A stretch of 64,000 nucleotides of DNA from Citrobacter sp. R56 (lineage in GTDB: Bacteria; Pseudomonadota; Gammaproteobacteria; Enterobacterales; Enterobacteriaceae): positions 3,658,001-3,722,000 of the forward strand of contig NZ_CP069159.1 in assembly GCF_016811995.1 (NCBI RefSeq), given 5' to 3'. Positions 1 to 13,727 of the stretch are shown piece after piece. A model generated the notes under the pieces. The model did no database searches. It saw nothing but the letters and a program-made list of their open reading frames with translations, and was not told where the DNA came from. The position numbers and the translations under genes were made by a program. Position 1 is the stretch's first letter, and each line of letters begins with the position of its first letter.

Positions 1-704
1 TACAGTCAATATTGCAGGAAATGGCCGCCGCCGAGACGGAGATTATGGAAACGCGCAATACCCCACGTGGATTGCTGCGTATAGATGCCGCAACACCGGT
101 GACGCTTAACTTTCTGACGCCGCTGATCAAGCCATTCCGCGAACGTTATCCGGAGGTAACTCTTTCGTTGGTCTCCTCGGAGACCTTTATCAATCTTATC
201 GAGAGGAAGGTTGATGTGGCGATCCGCGCAGGTGCATTAAGCGATTCCAGTCTTCGCGCTCGCCCACTGTTTACCAGTTACCGTAAAATTATCGCTTCGC
301 CGGATTACATTGCACAGTATGGTAAGCCCGAAACCGTCGCCGATCTGAAAGATCATCTCTGTTTAGGTTTTACCGAACCGGCTACGCTGAATACCTGGCC
401 GGTCTCCTGCTGCGATGGGCAGCTTCATGAGATTACCAGCGGGCTTTCTTCTAATAGCGGAGAGACGATAAAGCAGCTGTGCCTGAGCGGCAACGGGATC
501 GCGTGTCTGTCAGACTATATGATTGCGAAGGAGCTGGAGCGGGGAGAATTTGTTGAACTGCTCGCCGAACATCGTGTTCCGATCGAGATGCCGTTTAGTG
601 CGGTTTACTACAGCGATAAGGCAGTCAGCCCGCGTATTCGCGCGTTTATCGATTTTCTCAGTGAACATGCGGGTAGCATTACCACCCGCACGCAGGTGAG
701 TTAA
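1..704 (+). CDS. yafC: LysR-family transcriptional regulator YafC (3' part)
   Basis: The gene runs in from the left edge, in frame from base 3, so its start and most of the DNA-binding helix-turn-helix domain are missing. What remains is about 234 residues: the linker and the LysR substrate-binding domain, with the typical '[11 protein letters not shown]' entry strand and the 'DVAIRAG' motif that lines the effector pocket. Full-length YafC is about 304 residues. It lies next to dkgB and converges with it; the two stop codons overlap (701-704). Effector and targets are unknown to me. The assignment rests on sequence likeness and on position beside dkgB. Confidence 0.88.
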   Translation, partial: QSILQEMAAAETEIMETRNTPRGLLRIDAATPVTLNFLTPLIKPFRERYPEVTLSLVSSETFINLIERKVDVAIRAGALSDSSLRARPLFTSYRKIIASPDYIAQYGKPETVADLKDHLCLGFTEPATLNTWPVSCCDGQLHEITSGLSSNSGETIKQLCLSGNGIACLSDYMIAKELERGEFVELLAEHRVPIEMPFSAVYYSDKAVSPRIRAFIDFLSEHAGSITTRTQVS

Positions 705-1504
705 TCCCAGTTCGGTGCCAGCCCTTCCGGACTCACCAGACGATCGTTGCAATCCAGTGCGGCGATCGCTTTTTTGTCCTCAGAATCCAGTTGCAGATCC
801 AACGCCTGCAGGTTGCTTGCCAGATTTTCACGCCGGGTTGAGGACGGGATCACTGAATAACCTTCACCCATCGCCCATGCCAGAATCACCTGAGCAGGAG
901 TGGCGTTATGCTTCGTCGCGATACGGATAATCGTCTCATCTTTCAATGCCTTGCCATAAGCCAGTGTCATGTAGGAGGTAATGTGAATACCGTGTTCGCT
1001 CGCCCAATCCACCACCTTACGGTTTCGCAGATACGGAGAGAGTTCGATCTGGTTCGTTGCGATATTCCCGACACCGATCGCGCTAATCGCTTTTTCCATG
1101 AGAGGGATAGTGAAGTTCGAAATACCAATTTCGCGCGTCAGACCTTGTTTTTTCGCATCCAGCAGCGCCTGCATAAACTCTTCTACTGACACCGCATCAT
1201 TAGGTGACGGCCAGTGAATCAGGGTTAAATCAACATAGTCCGTGCGCAGTTTTTTCAGACTCTCTTTGAGGCTTGGGATCAGCCTCTCTTTGCTCAGGTT
1301 TTCTGTCCAGATCTTGGTGGTGATGTAGAGTTCGCTGCGCGGTACGTTGCTTTCTGCTATTGCCTGGCCGACAGCGGCTTCATTATCATATATTTGTGCA
1401 GTATCAACAGCACGATAACCCAGCTCAATAGCGGTTTTTACGGATGCGATGACGACGTCGTCTTTCAGGCGAAAAGTGCCTAAACCAAATGCAGGGATTG
1501 TCAT
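701..1504 (-). CDS. dkgB: 2,5-diketo-D-gluconate reductase B (aldo-keto reductase)
   Basis: The product has 267 residues, the family's usual length. DkgB is a cytosolic NADPH-dependent aldo-keto reductase that reduces 2,5-diketogluconate and, in E. coli, methylglyoxal and other aldehydes. The catalytic tetrad is visible: Asp and Tyr in 'DTAQIYDN', Lys in 'ITTKIW' and His in 'LIHWPSP'. The cofactor-binding end has '[11 protein letters not shown]'. The start gives '[11 protein letters not shown]', matching the known N terminus. It is read away from the rRNA operon terminator and converges with yafC with a 4-base overlap. Confidence 0.95.
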   Translation of the reverse strand: MTIPAFGLGTFRLKDDVVIASVKTAIELGYRAVDTAQIYDNEAAVGQAIAESNVPRSELYITTKIWTENLSKERLIPSLKESLKKLRTDYVDLTLIHWPSPNDAVSVEEFMQALLDAKKQGLTREIGISNFTIPLMEKAISAIGVGNIATNQIELSPYLRNRKVVDWASEHGIHITSYMTLAYGKALKDETIIRIATKHNATPAQVILAWAMGEGYSVIPSSTRRENLASNLQALDLQLDSEDKKAIAALDCNDRLVSPEGLAPNWD

Positions 1505-1625
1505 TGAATTCCTCTTTATTAATGCTGTTCATTAGCAGAGGAGGATTATCGCTGTGACAGATATGAGAAAAAAGAGGGTAAAACGCAGAAGATTTTTGCG
1601 AATGTAGCAATAACCAAATCGCAGA

Positions 1626-1658
1626 TAAAGAAAAAGCCCTGAGTGTTAACTCAGGGCT
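1626..1658 (-). terminator. rRNA operon intrinsic terminator
   Basis: On the minus strand a perfect 9-bp stem (1650-1658 pairing with 1635-1643, AGCCCTGAG/CTCAGGGCT) with a 6-base loop is followed by a T-rich run. It sits just after the tRNA-Asp gene and ends the rRNA transcript before dkgB. Confidence 0.85.
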
Positions 1659-1667
1659 CTTAATAAG

Positions 1668-1744
1668 TGGCGGAACGGACGGGACTCGAACCCGCGACCC
1701 CCTGCGTGACAGGCAGGTATTCTAACCAACTGAACTACCGCTCC
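1668..1744 (-). tRNA. aspU: tRNA-Asp (anticodon GTC)
   Basis: The minus strand reads a complete 77-base cloverleaf that begins GGAGCGGTAG and ends GTTCCGCCA with an encoded CCA. The anticodon loop CCTGTCACG gives anticodon GTC, and the T arm carries GGTTCGAGTCC. It lies 49 bases after the 5S gene, as aspU does at the end of E. coli rrnH. Confidence 0.97.
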
Positions 1745-1793
1745 ACCGAATTTTTCTACAACTACCGGAATACTCCGGTTACTGCTTAATTTG

Positions 1794-1913
1794 ATGCCTG
1801 GCAGTTCCCTACTCTCGCATGGGGAGACCCCACACTACCATCGGCGCTACGGCGTTTCACTTCTGAGTTCGGCATGGGGTCAGGTGGGACCACCGCGCTA
1901 CAGCCGCCAGGCA
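1794..1913 (-). rRNA. rrfH: 5S ribosomal RNA
   Basis: A 120-base minus-strand gene starting TGCCTGGCGGC and ending TGCCAGGCAT; the ends pair to form helix I. The length equals E. coli 5S. It follows the 23S gene after a 90-base spacer. Confidence 0.97.
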
Positions 1914-2003
1914 AATTCTGTTTTCAACACACCTCTACGGTCTGTCGATTAATCTGTATCAAGCTGATTATTGGTCTCTTCGCCAAAACACCTTTGGCGT
2001 TGT

Positions 2004-4913
<2,910 letters not shown>

Positions 4914-5043
4914 TCACAACCCGAAGGTGTTTCGTAAAACACATCGTGTTGCGAAAATTTGAGAGACTCGAACACACCGCTTGTCTGTTCTTATTACGGA
5001 GAACAGACACAGTGTGTCGTTTCAATTTTCAGCTTGATCCAGA

Positions 5044-5057
5044 TTTTTAAAGAGCAA
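5044..5057 (-). promoter_or_regulatory. Spacer boxA antitermination site
   Basis: The minus strand reads TTGCTCTTTAAAAA between tRNA-Glu and the 23S gene. This matches the rRNA boxA, which in E. coli recruits the NusB/NusE antitermination complex. Confidence 0.7.
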
Positions 5058-5129
5058 ATATCTCAAACATGACTCGGAAGTCAGTTTTGAGATATTAAGG
5101 CAGGTGACTTTCACTCACGAACCAGCAAG

Positions 5130-5205
5130 TGGCGTCCCCTAGGGGATTCGAACCCCTGTTACCGCCGTGAAAGGGCGGTGTCCTGGGCCTCTAGACGAAG
5201 GGGAC
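5130..5205 (-). tRNA. gltV: tRNA-Glu (anticodon TTC) in the 16S-23S spacer
   Basis: The minus strand reads a complete 76-base tRNA beginning GTCCCCTTCGTC and ending GGGGACGCCA. The anticodon loop CCTTTCACG gives TTC. It is the only tRNA in the spacer, which has about 85 bases before it and 216 after. At the matching E. coli K-12 locus (rrnH) the spacer holds tRNA-Ile and tRNA-Ala instead, so this operon has the other spacer type. The gene symbol is nominal, because glt symbols differ by operon. Confidence 0.96.
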
Positions 5206-5290
5206 ACTGAAGTCTCAATCGCAAGACGCCTTGCTATTTACTTTTCATCAGACAATCTGTGTGAGCACTACAAAGGCAGGTTCTTTAAGG

Positions 5291-6832
<1,542 letters not shown>

Positions 6833-6962
6833 AAGTTTGATGCTCGTGAATTAAACTTCGTAATGAATTACGTATGTTCACTCTTGAGACTTGGTATTCA
6901 TTTTTCGTCTTGCGACGTTAAGAATCCGTATCTTCGAGTGCCCACACAGATTGTCTGATAAA

Positions 6963-6975
6963 TTGTTAAAGAGCA
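6963..6975 (-). promoter_or_regulatory. Leader boxA antitermination site
   Basis: The minus strand reads TGCTCTTTAACAA in the rRNA leader, the exact boxA core of E. coli rrn leaders. It lies between the P2 promoter and the 16S gene and is expected to load the Nus antitermination factors. Confidence 0.85.
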
Positions 6976-7011
6976 GTTGCGACGCGCTTTAGCGCTCTGT
7001 CGCGAGGTGGC

Positions 7012-7041
7012 GTATATTACGCTTTCCTCTTTCAGAGTCAA
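7012..7041 (-). promoter_or_regulatory. rRNA operon promoter P2
   Basis: On the minus strand TTGACT (7036-7041) and TAATAT (7014-7019) are separated by 16 bases. Both the sequence and the position about 110 bases downstream of P1 match E. coli rrn P2. Confidence 0.8.
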
Positions 7042-7119
7042 CCCTGATTTTCAGGATTTTTCTCTTCAACCGAACCGGCTGTTTGTGTGAAGTGATTCAC
7101 ATCCGCCGTGTCGATGGAG

Positions 7120-7151
7120 GCGCATTATAGGGAGTTATTTCGGGCTGACAA
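7120..7151 (-). promoter_or_regulatory. rRNA operon promoter P1
   Basis: On the minus strand TTGTCA (7146-7151) and TATAAT (7124-7129) are separated by 16 bases and followed by a GC-rich GCGCC discriminator, the arrangement that makes rrn P1 sensitive to ppGpp and DksA. An A/T-rich stretch just upstream (about 7152-7172) fits an UP element. The 368 bases from 6833 to 7200 hold only this promoter and leader region, and the promoter lies about 50 bases from the end of gmhB. Confidence 0.88.
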
Positions 7152-7200
7152 GTCAAAAATAGAAAAAAAACGCCAACCGTTCACCTTTTCACCATAATGC

Positions 7201-7767
7201 CTATTTTTGCTGCTTTTTGATGGCCTGAGGCAGATCTGCAAGGCTATTTATCACCCAGTCTGCTGCATTTTCTGCTTCAGGGGTGACAGGTTTACCTGTA
7301 CGCACCAAAACTTTTGTCCCTACATTGGCTGCTGCCGCTGCCTGCATGTCTTCTACTTTATCGCCGACCATATAAGAAGCAGCCATATCGATGTGCAGGA
7401 AATCGCGAGCGGAGATAAACATACCGGGATGCGGTTTACGGCAATCGCAGACCTGACGGAACTCTTCCACACTCCCCTGCGGGTGATGCGGACAATAATA
7501 GATACCGTCCAGTTCAACATCCCGGTCGGCCAGAGACCAGTCCATCCATTCAGTCAGCGTTTCAAACTGCGCTTCGGTAAACTTACCGCGTGCAATACCC
7601 GACTGGTTGGTGACAACCACCAGCGCATACCCCATCTTCTTAAGTTCACGCATTGCGTCGATAACGCCATCGATAAACTCAAACTCGTCTATTTCATGCA
7701 CGTAGCCATGATCCACATTGATTGTGCCATCACGGTCGAGAAAAATTGCAGGTACTGATTTTGCCAC
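7201..7767 (-). CDS. gmhB: D-glycero-beta-D-manno-heptose-1,7-bisphosphate 7-phosphatase
   Basis: GmhB removes the 7-phosphate of heptose bisphosphate in the ADP-heptose pathway that supplies the LPS inner core. The 188-residue product begins '[20 protein letters not shown]': the HAD nucleophile motif DxDGT is present, as are the Cys-X-His ... Cys-X-Cys zinc-loop residues ('CPHHPQ', '[10 protein letters not shown]'). I chose a GTG start at 7767, preceded by AGGAGT, because it matches the known N terminus; an upstream in-frame ATG would add 17 unrelated residues. The C terminus is three residues shorter than in E. coli. It is divergent from metN. Confidence 0.94.
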   Translation of the reverse strand: MAKSVPAIFLDRDGTINVDHGYVHEIDEFEFIDGVIDAMRELKKMGYALVVVTNQSGIARGKFTEAQFETLTEWMDWSLADRDVELDGIYYCPHHPQGSVEEFRQVCDCRKPHPGMFISARDFLHIDMAASYMVGDKVEDMQAAAAANVGTKVLVRTGKPVTPEAENAADWVINSLADLPQAIKKQQK

Positions 7768-7848
7768 CGGTTTACTCCTGAATAAGGTATATGCCGCTAG
7801 TATCGCATGTTTCCGCAAGCAAGAAAGTGCTCATCGTCGAAAGCTGGA

Positions 7849-7879
7849 TTGATTTAGACGTCTGGATGCCTTAACATCC
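7849..7879 (+). promoter_or_regulatory. metNIQ promoter with overlapping MetJ operator
   Basis: TTGATT (7849-7854) and TAACAT (7872-7877) are 17 bases apart. The spacer holds a perfect met box AGACGTCT (7856-7863) followed by a weaker 8-base repeat GGATGCCT (7864-7871). MetJ binds tandem met boxes with S-adenosylmethionine as corepressor, so binding here would block polymerase directly. The spacing and content match the E. coli metD promoter. Confidence 0.82.
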
Positions 7880-7954
7880 ATCTTGTTGACGGCGTCGACC
7901 GTATCAGGCAGACGAAAATGCCACGGCTAACTTAATTACGATAATAAATAATCA

Positions 7955-8986
7955 ATGATTAAACTTTCGAATATCACCAAAGTGTTCCAACAGGGGACTC
8001 GCACCATTCAGGCTCTGAATAATGTCAGCCTGCATGTCCCTGCCGGGCAAATTTATGGCGTTATTGGCGCCTCCGGTGCCGGTAAAAGTACATTAATTCG
8101 CTGTGTAAACCTGCTTGAACGTCCAACCGAAGGCAGCGTGCAGGTTGGAGGTCAGGAACTGACTACGTTGTCAGAATCTGAGCTGACAAAATCCCGTCGC
8201 CAGATAGGCATGATTTTTCAGCATTTTAACCTGTTATCTTCACGTACCGTATTTGGTAACGTCGCTTTGCCGCTGGAACTGGACAACACGCCGAAAGACG
8301 AGATTAAGCGTCGCGTGTCAGAGTTGTTAGATTTGGTTGGCCTCAGTGATAAACATGACAGCTACCCGGCCAATCTCTCGGGCGGTCAAAAGCAACGTGT
8401 CGCGATTGCCCGCGCACTGGCCAGCAATCCGAAAGTCTTGCTGTGCGATGAAGCCACCAGTGCACTGGATCCGGCAACAACGCGCTCCATTCTGGAGTTA
8501 TTGAAAGACATTAACCGTCGTCTCGGTCTGACCATTCTTCTTATTACGCATGAAATGGACGTGGTTAAACGTATCTGTGACTGCGTAGCGGTGATCAGTG
8601 ACGGCGAACTGATTGAACAGGACACGGTGAGCGAAGTGTTTTCACACCCGAAAACCCCGCTGGCACAGAAATTTATTCAGTCCACCCTGCATCTGGATAT
8701 TCCGGAAGATTATCTGGAACGTTTAAAACCCGAGCCGCACGCAGACAGCGTCCCAATGCTGCGTATGGAATTTACCGGTCAGTCGGTTGATGCCCCTCTG
8801 CTCTCAGAGACGGCACGTCGCTTCAACGTGAATAACAACATTATTAGTGCGCAGATGGATTACGCAGGCGGTGTGAAGTTCGGCATCATGCTGACGGAGA
8901 TGCACGGTACGCCAGAAGAAACGCAAGCTGCCATTGCCTGGCTGCAGCAACACCATGTAAAAGTAGAGGTACTGGGTTATGTCTGA
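7955..8986 (+). CDS. metN: Methionine ABC importer, ATP-binding protein
   Basis: MetN powers uptake of L- and D-methionine together with MetI and MetQ at the inner membrane. The product has 343 residues, the usual length. Walker A is 'GASGAGKST', the ABC signature is 'LSGGQKQR', Walker B is '[12 protein letters not shown]', and the switch His is in '[10 protein letters not shown]'. The C-terminal third (about residues 265-343) is the NIL domain that binds methionine and shuts transport down at high internal levels. It is first in the metNIQ operon behind a MetJ-type operator and overlaps metI by 8 bases. Confidence 0.97.
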   Translation: MIKLSNITKVFQQGTRTIQALNNVSLHVPAGQIYGVIGASGAGKSTLIRCVNLLERPTEGSVQVGGQELTTLSESELTKSRRQIGMIFQHFNLLSSRTVFGNVALPLELDNTPKDEIKRRVSELLDLVGLSDKHDSYPANLSGGQKQRVAIARALASNPKVLLCDEATSALDPATTRSILELLKDINRRLGLTILLITHEMDVVKRICDCVAVISDGELIEQDTVSEVFSHPKTPLAQKFIQSTLHLDIPEDYLERLKPEPHADSVPMLRMEFTGQSVDAPLLSETARRFNVNNNIISAQMDYAGGVKFGIMLTEMHGTPEETQAAIAWLQQHHVKVEVLGYV

Positions 8987-9632
8987 GCCGATGATATGGT
9001 TGCTGGTGCGTGGCGTCTGGGAAACGCTGGCAATGACTTTTGTGTCCGGCTTTTTTGGTTTTGTCATTGGACTGCCAGTGGGCGTGCTGCTGTATGTCAC
9101 TCGTCCAGGGCAAATTATTGAGAACGCAAAGCTTTACCGTACGCTTTCTGCGTTGGTCAATATTTTCCGTTCTATCCCTTTCATTATCTTATTGGTGTGG
9201 ATGATTCCATTCACGAGAATGATTGTTGGCACGTCAATCGGTCTACAGGCGGCCATCGTACCGCTGACGGTTGGCGCCGCGCCGTTCATCGCACGTATGG
9301 TAGAAAACGCCCTGCTGGAAATCCCTGCCGGGCTTATCGAAGCTTCCCGGGCGATGGGGGCCACACCGCTGCAGATCGTACGTAAAGTGCTCCTGCCAGA
9401 AGCATTGCCTGGTCTGGTGAACGCAGCAACCATTACGCTCATTACGCTGGTCGGCTACTCGGCGATGGGTGGTGCCGTCGGCGCTGGCGGGTTGGGCCAA
9501 ATTGGCTATCAGTATGGTTACATCGGATACAATGCGACCGTGATGAATACGGTGCTGGTATTACTCGTCGTTCTGGTTTATTTAATTCAGTTATCCGGCG
9601 ATCGCATCGTTCGGGCAGTGACGCACAAGTAA
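8979..9632 (+). CDS. metI: Methionine ABC importer, permease
   Basis: MetI is the inner-membrane channel of the methionine importer. The 217-residue product has about five hydrophobic segments. The cytoplasmic coupling loop has the EAA-type motif '[25 protein letters not shown]' (quoted in part: '[10 protein letters not shown]', 'LPEALPG'), which contacts MetN. The start codon lies inside metN, suggesting translational coupling, and metQ follows after 39 bases. Confidence 0.96.
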   Translation: MSEPMIWLLVRGVWETLAMTFVSGFFGFVIGLPVGVLLYVTRPGQIIENAKLYRTLSALVNIFRSIPFIILLVWMIPFTRMIVGTSIGLQAAIVPLTVGAAPFIARMVENALLEIPAGLIEASRAMGATPLQIVRKVLLPEALPGLVNAATITLITLVGYSAMGGAVGAGGLGQIGYQYGYIGYNATVMNTVLVLLVVLVYLIQLSGDRIVRAVTHK

Positions 9633-9671
9633 CATTAAACACAACACAAATAACTCATTAAGGAAATAAGC

Positions 9672-10487
9672 ATGGCGTTCAAATTCAAAACCTTTGCGGC
9701 AGTTGGAGCCTTGATCGGTTCTCTGGCACTTGTGGGTTGCGGCCAGGATGAAAAAGATCCGAACCACATCAAAGTGGGCGTGATTGTCGGCGCGGAACAA
9801 CAAGTTGCTGAAGTGGCCCAGAAAGTGGCAAAAGAAAAATACGGTCTGGATGTTGAGCTGGTCACGTTCAACGACTATGTTCTGCCAAACGAAGCGCTGA
9901 GCAAAGGCGATATCGATGCTAACGCGTTCCAGCACAAACCTTATCTGGATCAGCAGATCAAGGATCGCGGCTACAAACTGGTGGCAGTAGGCAATACGTT
10001 CGTTTACCCGATTGCTGGCTACTCCAAAAAAATCAAATCGCTGGATGAGCTGCAGGACGGTTCACAGGTCGCTATCCCAAATGACCCGACTAACCTTGGT
10101 CGTTCCCTGCTGCTGCTGCAAAAAGTGGGCTTGATCAAGCTGAAAGAGGGTGTTGGCCTGCTGCCGACGGCGCTGGACGTTACCGAAAACCCGAAAAACC
10201 TGAAACTGGTTGAGCTGGAAGCGCCACAGCTGCCGCGTTCTCTGGACGATGCACAGATTGCACTGGCAGTGATCAATACGACCTATGCAAGTCAGATTAA
10301 CCTGACCCCAGCAAAAGACGGTATCTTTGTTGAAGACAAGGACTCCCCGTACGTTAACCTGGTCGTCACTCGTGAAGATAACAAAGATGCTGAAAACGTG
10401 AAGAAATTCGTTCAGGCTTACCAGTCTGACGAAGTCTACGAAGCAGCAAATAAAGTCTTCAATGGCGGCGCGGTTAAAGGCTGGTAA
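9672..10487 (+). CDS. metQ: Methionine-binding lipoprotein
   Basis: MetQ captures methionine in the periplasm and delivers it to MetNI. The 271-residue product starts with a signal peptide ending in a lipobox, 'LALVGC', so the mature protein starts at Cys23 with a lipid anchor. The following Gly-Gln is not the Lol-avoidance Asp, so outer-membrane sorting cannot be excluded. The rest is the NlpA-type binding domain ('KVGVIVGAEQQVAEVAQ'). A ribosome-binding site AAGGAAA precedes the ATG. A terminator-like hairpin follows. Confidence 0.96.
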   Translation: MAFKFKTFAAVGALIGSLALVGCGQDEKDPNHIKVGVIVGAEQQVAEVAQKVAKEKYGLDVELVTFNDYVLPNEALSKGDIDANAFQHKPYLDQQIKDRGYKLVAVGNTFVYPIAGYSKKIKSLDELQDGSQVAIPNDPTNLGRSLLLLQKVGLIKLKEGVGLLPTALDVTENPKNLKLVELEAPQLPRSLDDAQIALAVINTTYASQINLTPAKDGIFVEDKDSPYVNLVVTREDNKDAENVKKFVQAYQSDEVYEAANKVFNGGAVKGW

Positions 10488-10523
10488 TTTTTAGGCTGTT
10501 TGCACAATCTGTAATATTATTCA

Positions 10524-10553
10524 GGACGGGCGAAAGCCCGTCTTGTCATTTAT
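10524..10553 (+). terminator. Probable metNIQ terminator
   Basis: A 7-bp GC-rich stem with a GAAA tetraloop (GACGGGC GAAA GCCCGTC, about 10525-10542) is followed by TTGTCATTT. The U-tract is weak, so termination may be partial before rcsF. Confidence 0.6.
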
Positions 10554-10605
10554 GCAGGCAACTGATTCAATATCTGACGATTAGATCATTCATTGAGGAA
10601 ATATT

Positions 10606-11010
10606 ATGCGTGCTTTACCGATCTGTTTAGTAGCACTCATGCTGAGCGGCTGTTCTATGTTAAGCAGATCCCCTGTTGAACCCGTTCAAAGCACCGCAAC
10701 CCCGCCTAAAGCGGAGCCGGAAAAACCAAAAGCACCGCGCGCGACACCGGTCAGAATTATTACCAATGCTGAAGATTTAGTGGGTAAACCGTTCCGCGAT
10801 CTTGGCGAAGTCAGCGGTGAATCCTGCCAGGCATCGAATCAGGACTCCCCTCCGAGTATTCCAACCGCGCGCAAACGCATGCAGATTAACGCATCTAAAA
10901 TGAAAGCTAATGCGGTACTGCAGCACAGCTGCGAAGTCACCAGCGGTACGCCAGGTTGCTACCGTCAGGCGGTTTGTATTGGTTCGGCCCTGAACATTTC
11001 GTCTAAATGA
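10606..11010 (+). CDS. rcsF: Outer-membrane lipoprotein sensor of the Rcs phosphorelay
   Basis: RcsF sits in the outer membrane, is threaded through BamA/outer-membrane protein complexes, and signals LPS or peptidoglycan damage to IgaA and RcsCDB. The 134-residue product has a signal peptide with lipobox 'LMLSGC' (Cys16), a Pro/Lys/Ala-rich linker (about residues 22-48), and a compact domain with four Cys (in 'GESCQAS', 'QHSCEV', 'TPGCYRQAVC') that form the two disulfides known in the family. It overlaps trmO by four bases (ATGA). Confidence 0.95.
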   Translation: MRALPICLVALMLSGCSMLSRSPVEPVQSTATPPKAEPEKPKAPRATPVRIITNAEDLVGKPFRDLGEVSGESCQASNQDSPPSIPTARKRMQINASKMKANAVLQHSCEVTSGTPGCYRQAVCIGSALNISSK

Positions 11011-11714
11011 GCCATTTTCAGTTCGAGCAAATAGGCGTTATCCGCTCCCCTTATAAAGAAAAGTTCGCTGTTCCGCGCCAACCGGGTCTGGTGAAAAGCG
11101 CCAACGGCGAACTGCATTTGCTCGCACCTTATAACCAGGCCGATGCTGTTCGCGGCCTGGAAGCGTTTAGCCATTTGTGGGTGATTTTTGTCTTTCACCA
11201 GACAATGGAAGGCGGATGGCGCCCCACAGTGCGGCCACCTCGCCTGGGCGGCAACGCCAGAATGGGCGTTTTCGCCACGCGCTCCACTTTTCGTCCGAAT
11301 CCCATCGGGATGTCGCTGGTCGAGCTAAAAGGAATTCATTGCCAGAAAGACAACGTCATCCTGAAATTAGGCAGTCTGGACCTGGTGGACGGAACGCCAG
11401 TCATCGACATCAAACCCTACCTACCGTTTGCTGAGGCGCTGCCGGATGCCACAGCCAGCTATGCGCAACATGCGCCCATAGCCGAAATGAAGGTCAGCTT
11501 TACTGCCGAGATTGAGCAGCAACTTCTGTCACACGAAAAGCATTATCCGCAATTAAAAGCGTTTATTCGCGAAGTGCTGGCGCAGGATCCGCGCCCTGCC
11601 TATCGTAAGGGTGAAGAGACGGGCAAAACCTATGCCGTGTGGCTACACGATTTCAACGTGCGCTGGCGCGTCACTGAAGAGGGTTTTGAAGTCTTTGCAC
11701 TGGAACCACGGTAA
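11007..11714 (+). CDS. trmO: tRNA (adenine37-N6)-methyltransferase TrmO
   Basis: TrmO (formerly TsaA/YaeB) uses S-adenosylmethionine to methylate N6 of t6A37 in threonine tRNA, giving m6t6A. The 235-residue product has the single-sheet beta-barrel SAM domain with family motifs 'IGVIRSPYKEKFAVPRQPG' (residues 8-26), 'RSTFRPNPIGMS' and 'DLVDGTPVIDIKPYLP'. It is translationally coupled to rcsF through a 4-base overlap, although the roles are unrelated. Confidence 0.95.
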   Translation: MSHFQFEQIGVIRSPYKEKFAVPRQPGLVKSANGELHLLAPYNQADAVRGLEAFSHLWVIFVFHQTMEGGWRPTVRPPRLGGNARMGVFATRSTFRPNPIGMSLVELKGIHCQKDNVILKLGSLDLVDGTPVIDIKPYLPFAEALPDATASYAQHAPIAEMKVSFTAEIEQQLLSHEKHYPQLKAFIREVLAQDPRPAYRKGEETGKTYAVWLHDFNVRWRVTEEGFEVFALEPR

Positions 11715-11766
11715 TTTCGCGGCCTTCTCTTTTGACATCCCTTTCTCGCTGGTAAACTAGCCCCTA

Positions 11767-11883
11767 AATAATTCGAGTTGCAGGAAGTTAGCGACGCAGT
11801 GAACCCCCTGGAGCGTACACCAGTACGTGACTGGGGTGAACGAGGAAAGCCAACGCACATGCAACTTGAAGTATGACGGGTAA
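11767..11883. repeat. ERIC (enterobacterial repetitive intergenic consensus) element
   Basis: About 117 bases between trmO and proS match the ERIC consensus as I know it: the left end ATAATTCGAGTTGCAGG, the central GTGAACCCCCTGGAGC and GTACGTGACTGGGGTGAACG (close to the classic ERIC primer sites), and the right end CAACTTGAAGTATGACGGG. The ends form a long imperfect inverted repeat. It lies 64 bases before the proS start, so it may be transcribed as part of the proS leader. Confidence 0.88.
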
Positions 11884-11947
11884 ATCACTTTTTTTGTGTC
11901 AGGCTCGCATTGAGCCTGTTCGATCGTCCAACTGGAACCGTAACAAC

Positions 11948-13666
11948 ATGCGTACTAGCCAATACCTGCTCTCCACTCTGAAGGAGACACCTGCCGACGC
12001 CGAGGTTATCAGCCACCAGCTGATGCTGCGCGCCGGGATGATCCGCAAGCTGGCCTCCGGGTTATACACCTGGCTGCCGACCGGCGTGCGCGTCCTGAAA
12101 AAAGTCGAAAATATCGTGCGTGAAGAGATGAACAACGCCGGTGCCATCGAGGTGTTAATGCCAGTGGTTCAGCCATCTGAACTGTGGCAAGAGAGTGGTC
12201 GTTGGGAACAGTATGGCCCGGAACTGCTGCGTATTGCAGACCGTGGCGATCGTCCGTTCGTACTCGGCCCGACTCACGAAGAAGTGATCACCGATCTGAT
12301 TCGTAACGAACTGAGTTCTTACAAACAGCTGCCGCTGAACTTCTACCAGATCCAGACCAAATTCCGTGACGAAGTTCGCCCACGTTTCGGTGTGATGCGT
12401 TCCCGTGAATTCCTGATGAAAGATGCTTACTCTTTCCATACGTCTCAGGAATCCCTGCAGGAAACCTACGACGCCATGTACGCGGCTTACAGCAAAATCT
12501 TCAGCCGTATGGGCCTGGATTTCCGTGCTGTGCAGGCTGATACCGGTTCTATCGGCGGTAGCGCATCCCATGAATTTCAGGTGCTGGCGCAGAGCGGCGA
12601 AGATGATGTGATCTTCTCTGACTCTTCTGACTACGCAGCAAACATCGAATTCGCTGAAGCCGTCGCGCCGAAAGAGCCACGCGCTACTGCGACTCAGGAG
12701 ATGACGCTGGTTGATACGCCGAACGCGAAAACCATCGCCGAACTGGTTGAACAGTTCAATCTGCCGATCGAAAAAACCGTGAAAACCCTGCTGGTAAAAG
12801 CAGTGGAAGGAAGCGCTTACCCGCTGGTTGCGCTGCTGGTTCGTGGCGACCACGAGCTGAACGAAGTAAAAGCAGAAAAACTGCCGCAGGTTGCCAGCCC
12901 GCTGACCTTCGCGACCGAAGAAGAAATTCGTGCCGTGGTGAAAGCAGGCCCAGGTTCTCTCGGTCCGGTGAACATGCCGATTCCGATGGTTATTGACCGT
13001 ACCGTGGCTGCGATGAGCGACTTCGGCGCGGGCGCGAACATCGACGGTAAACACTACTTCGGCATCAACTGGGATCGCGATGTTGCAACGCCTGAAGTCG
13101 CGGACATCCGTAACGTGGTCGCTGGCGATCCAAGCCCGGATGGTAAAGGTACGCTGCTGATTAAACGCGGTATCGAAGTCGGTCACATCTTCCAGTTGGG
13201 TACGAAGTACTCTGAAGCAATGAAAGCGGCCGTACAGGGCGAAGATGGCCGTAACCAGATCCTGACCATGGGTTGCTACGGTATCGGGGTCACTCGCGTT
13301 GTGGCGGCGGCGATTGAGCAGAATTACGACGATCGCGGCATCGTATGGCCTGACGCCATCGCCCCGTTCCAGGTTGCGATTCTGCCGATGAACATGCACA
13401 AATCCTACCGTGTGCAGGAGCTGGCCGAGAAGCTGTACGCAGAGTTGCGTGCGCAGGGTATCGAAGTGCTGATGGACGATCGTAAAGAGCGTCCGGGCGT
13501 GATGTTTGCCGACATGGAGCTGATTGGTATTCCGCACACCATCGTGCTGGGCGACCGTAACCTCGACAACGACGATATCGAATATAAATATCGTCGTAAC
13601 GGCGAGAAGCAGCTGATCAAAACCGGTGACATTCTTAACTATCTGGTGAAAGCCATTAAAGGTTAA
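11948..13666 (+). CDS. proS: Prolyl-tRNA synthetase
   Basis: ProS charges tRNA-Pro in the cytosol. The product from ATG 11948 is 572 residues, the E. coli length, beginning '[20 protein letters not shown]'; an in-frame ATG 75 bases upstream would start inside the ERIC repeat and is rejected. The order is the class II catalytic core with motif 2 ('[17 protein letters not shown]') and motif 3 ('[14 protein letters not shown]'), split by the editing (INS) domain at about residues 220-400 ('VKTLLVKA' and '[13 protein letters not shown]'), then the anticodon-binding domain. A strong terminator follows. Confidence 0.97.
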   Translation: MRTSQYLLSTLKETPADAEVISHQLMLRAGMIRKLASGLYTWLPTGVRVLKKVENIVREEMNNAGAIEVLMPVVQPSELWQESGRWEQYGPELLRIADRGDRPFVLGPTHEEVITDLIRNELSSYKQLPLNFYQIQTKFRDEVRPRFGVMRSREFLMKDAYSFHTSQESLQETYDAMYAAYSKIFSRMGLDFRAVQADTGSIGGSASHEFQVLAQSGEDDVIFSDSSDYAANIEFAEAVAPKEPRATATQEMTLVDTPNAKTIAELVEQFNLPIEKTVKTLLVKAVEGSAYPLVALLVRGDHELNEVKAEKLPQVASPLTFATEEEIRAVVKAGPGSLGPVNMPIPMVIDRTVAAMSDFGAGANIDGKHYFGINWDRDVATPEVADIRNVVAGDPSPDGKGTLLIKRGIEVGHIFQLGTKYSEAMKAAVQGEDGRNQILTMGCYGIGVTRVVAAAIEQNYDDRGIVWPDAIAPFQVAILPMNMHKSYRVQELAEKLYAELRAQGIEVLMDDRKERPGVMFADMELIGIPHTIVLGDRNLDNDDIEYKYRRNGEKQLIKTGDILNYLVKAIKG

Positions 13667-13671
13667 GCCAT

Positions 13672-13701
13672 AAAAAACCCCGCAAATGCGGGGTTTTTTT
13701 A
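13672..13701. terminator. Bidirectional terminator between proS and nlpE
   Basis: A hairpin AAAACCCCGC-AAAT-GCGGGGTTTT is flanked by an A-run on the left and a T-run (7 T) on the right. It can terminate proS on the plus strand and nlpE on the minus strand. These 61 bases are all that separates the two genes; yaeF of E. coli is not present. Confidence 0.92.
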
Positions 13702-13727
13702 TAACGTTATTCGCAACGATTCACGCG

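Noticed and set aside
11873-11947. Upstream ATG for proS adding 25 residues
   Set aside because: It falls inside the ERIC repeat and the added residues are not part of ProS; the ATG at 11948 gives the family N terminus.
12155-13537. 460-codon open frame on the minus strand
   Set aside because: It is the antisense shadow of proS; its composition (rich in His, Arg, Phe) follows from the proS codons, and proS matches its family over the full length.
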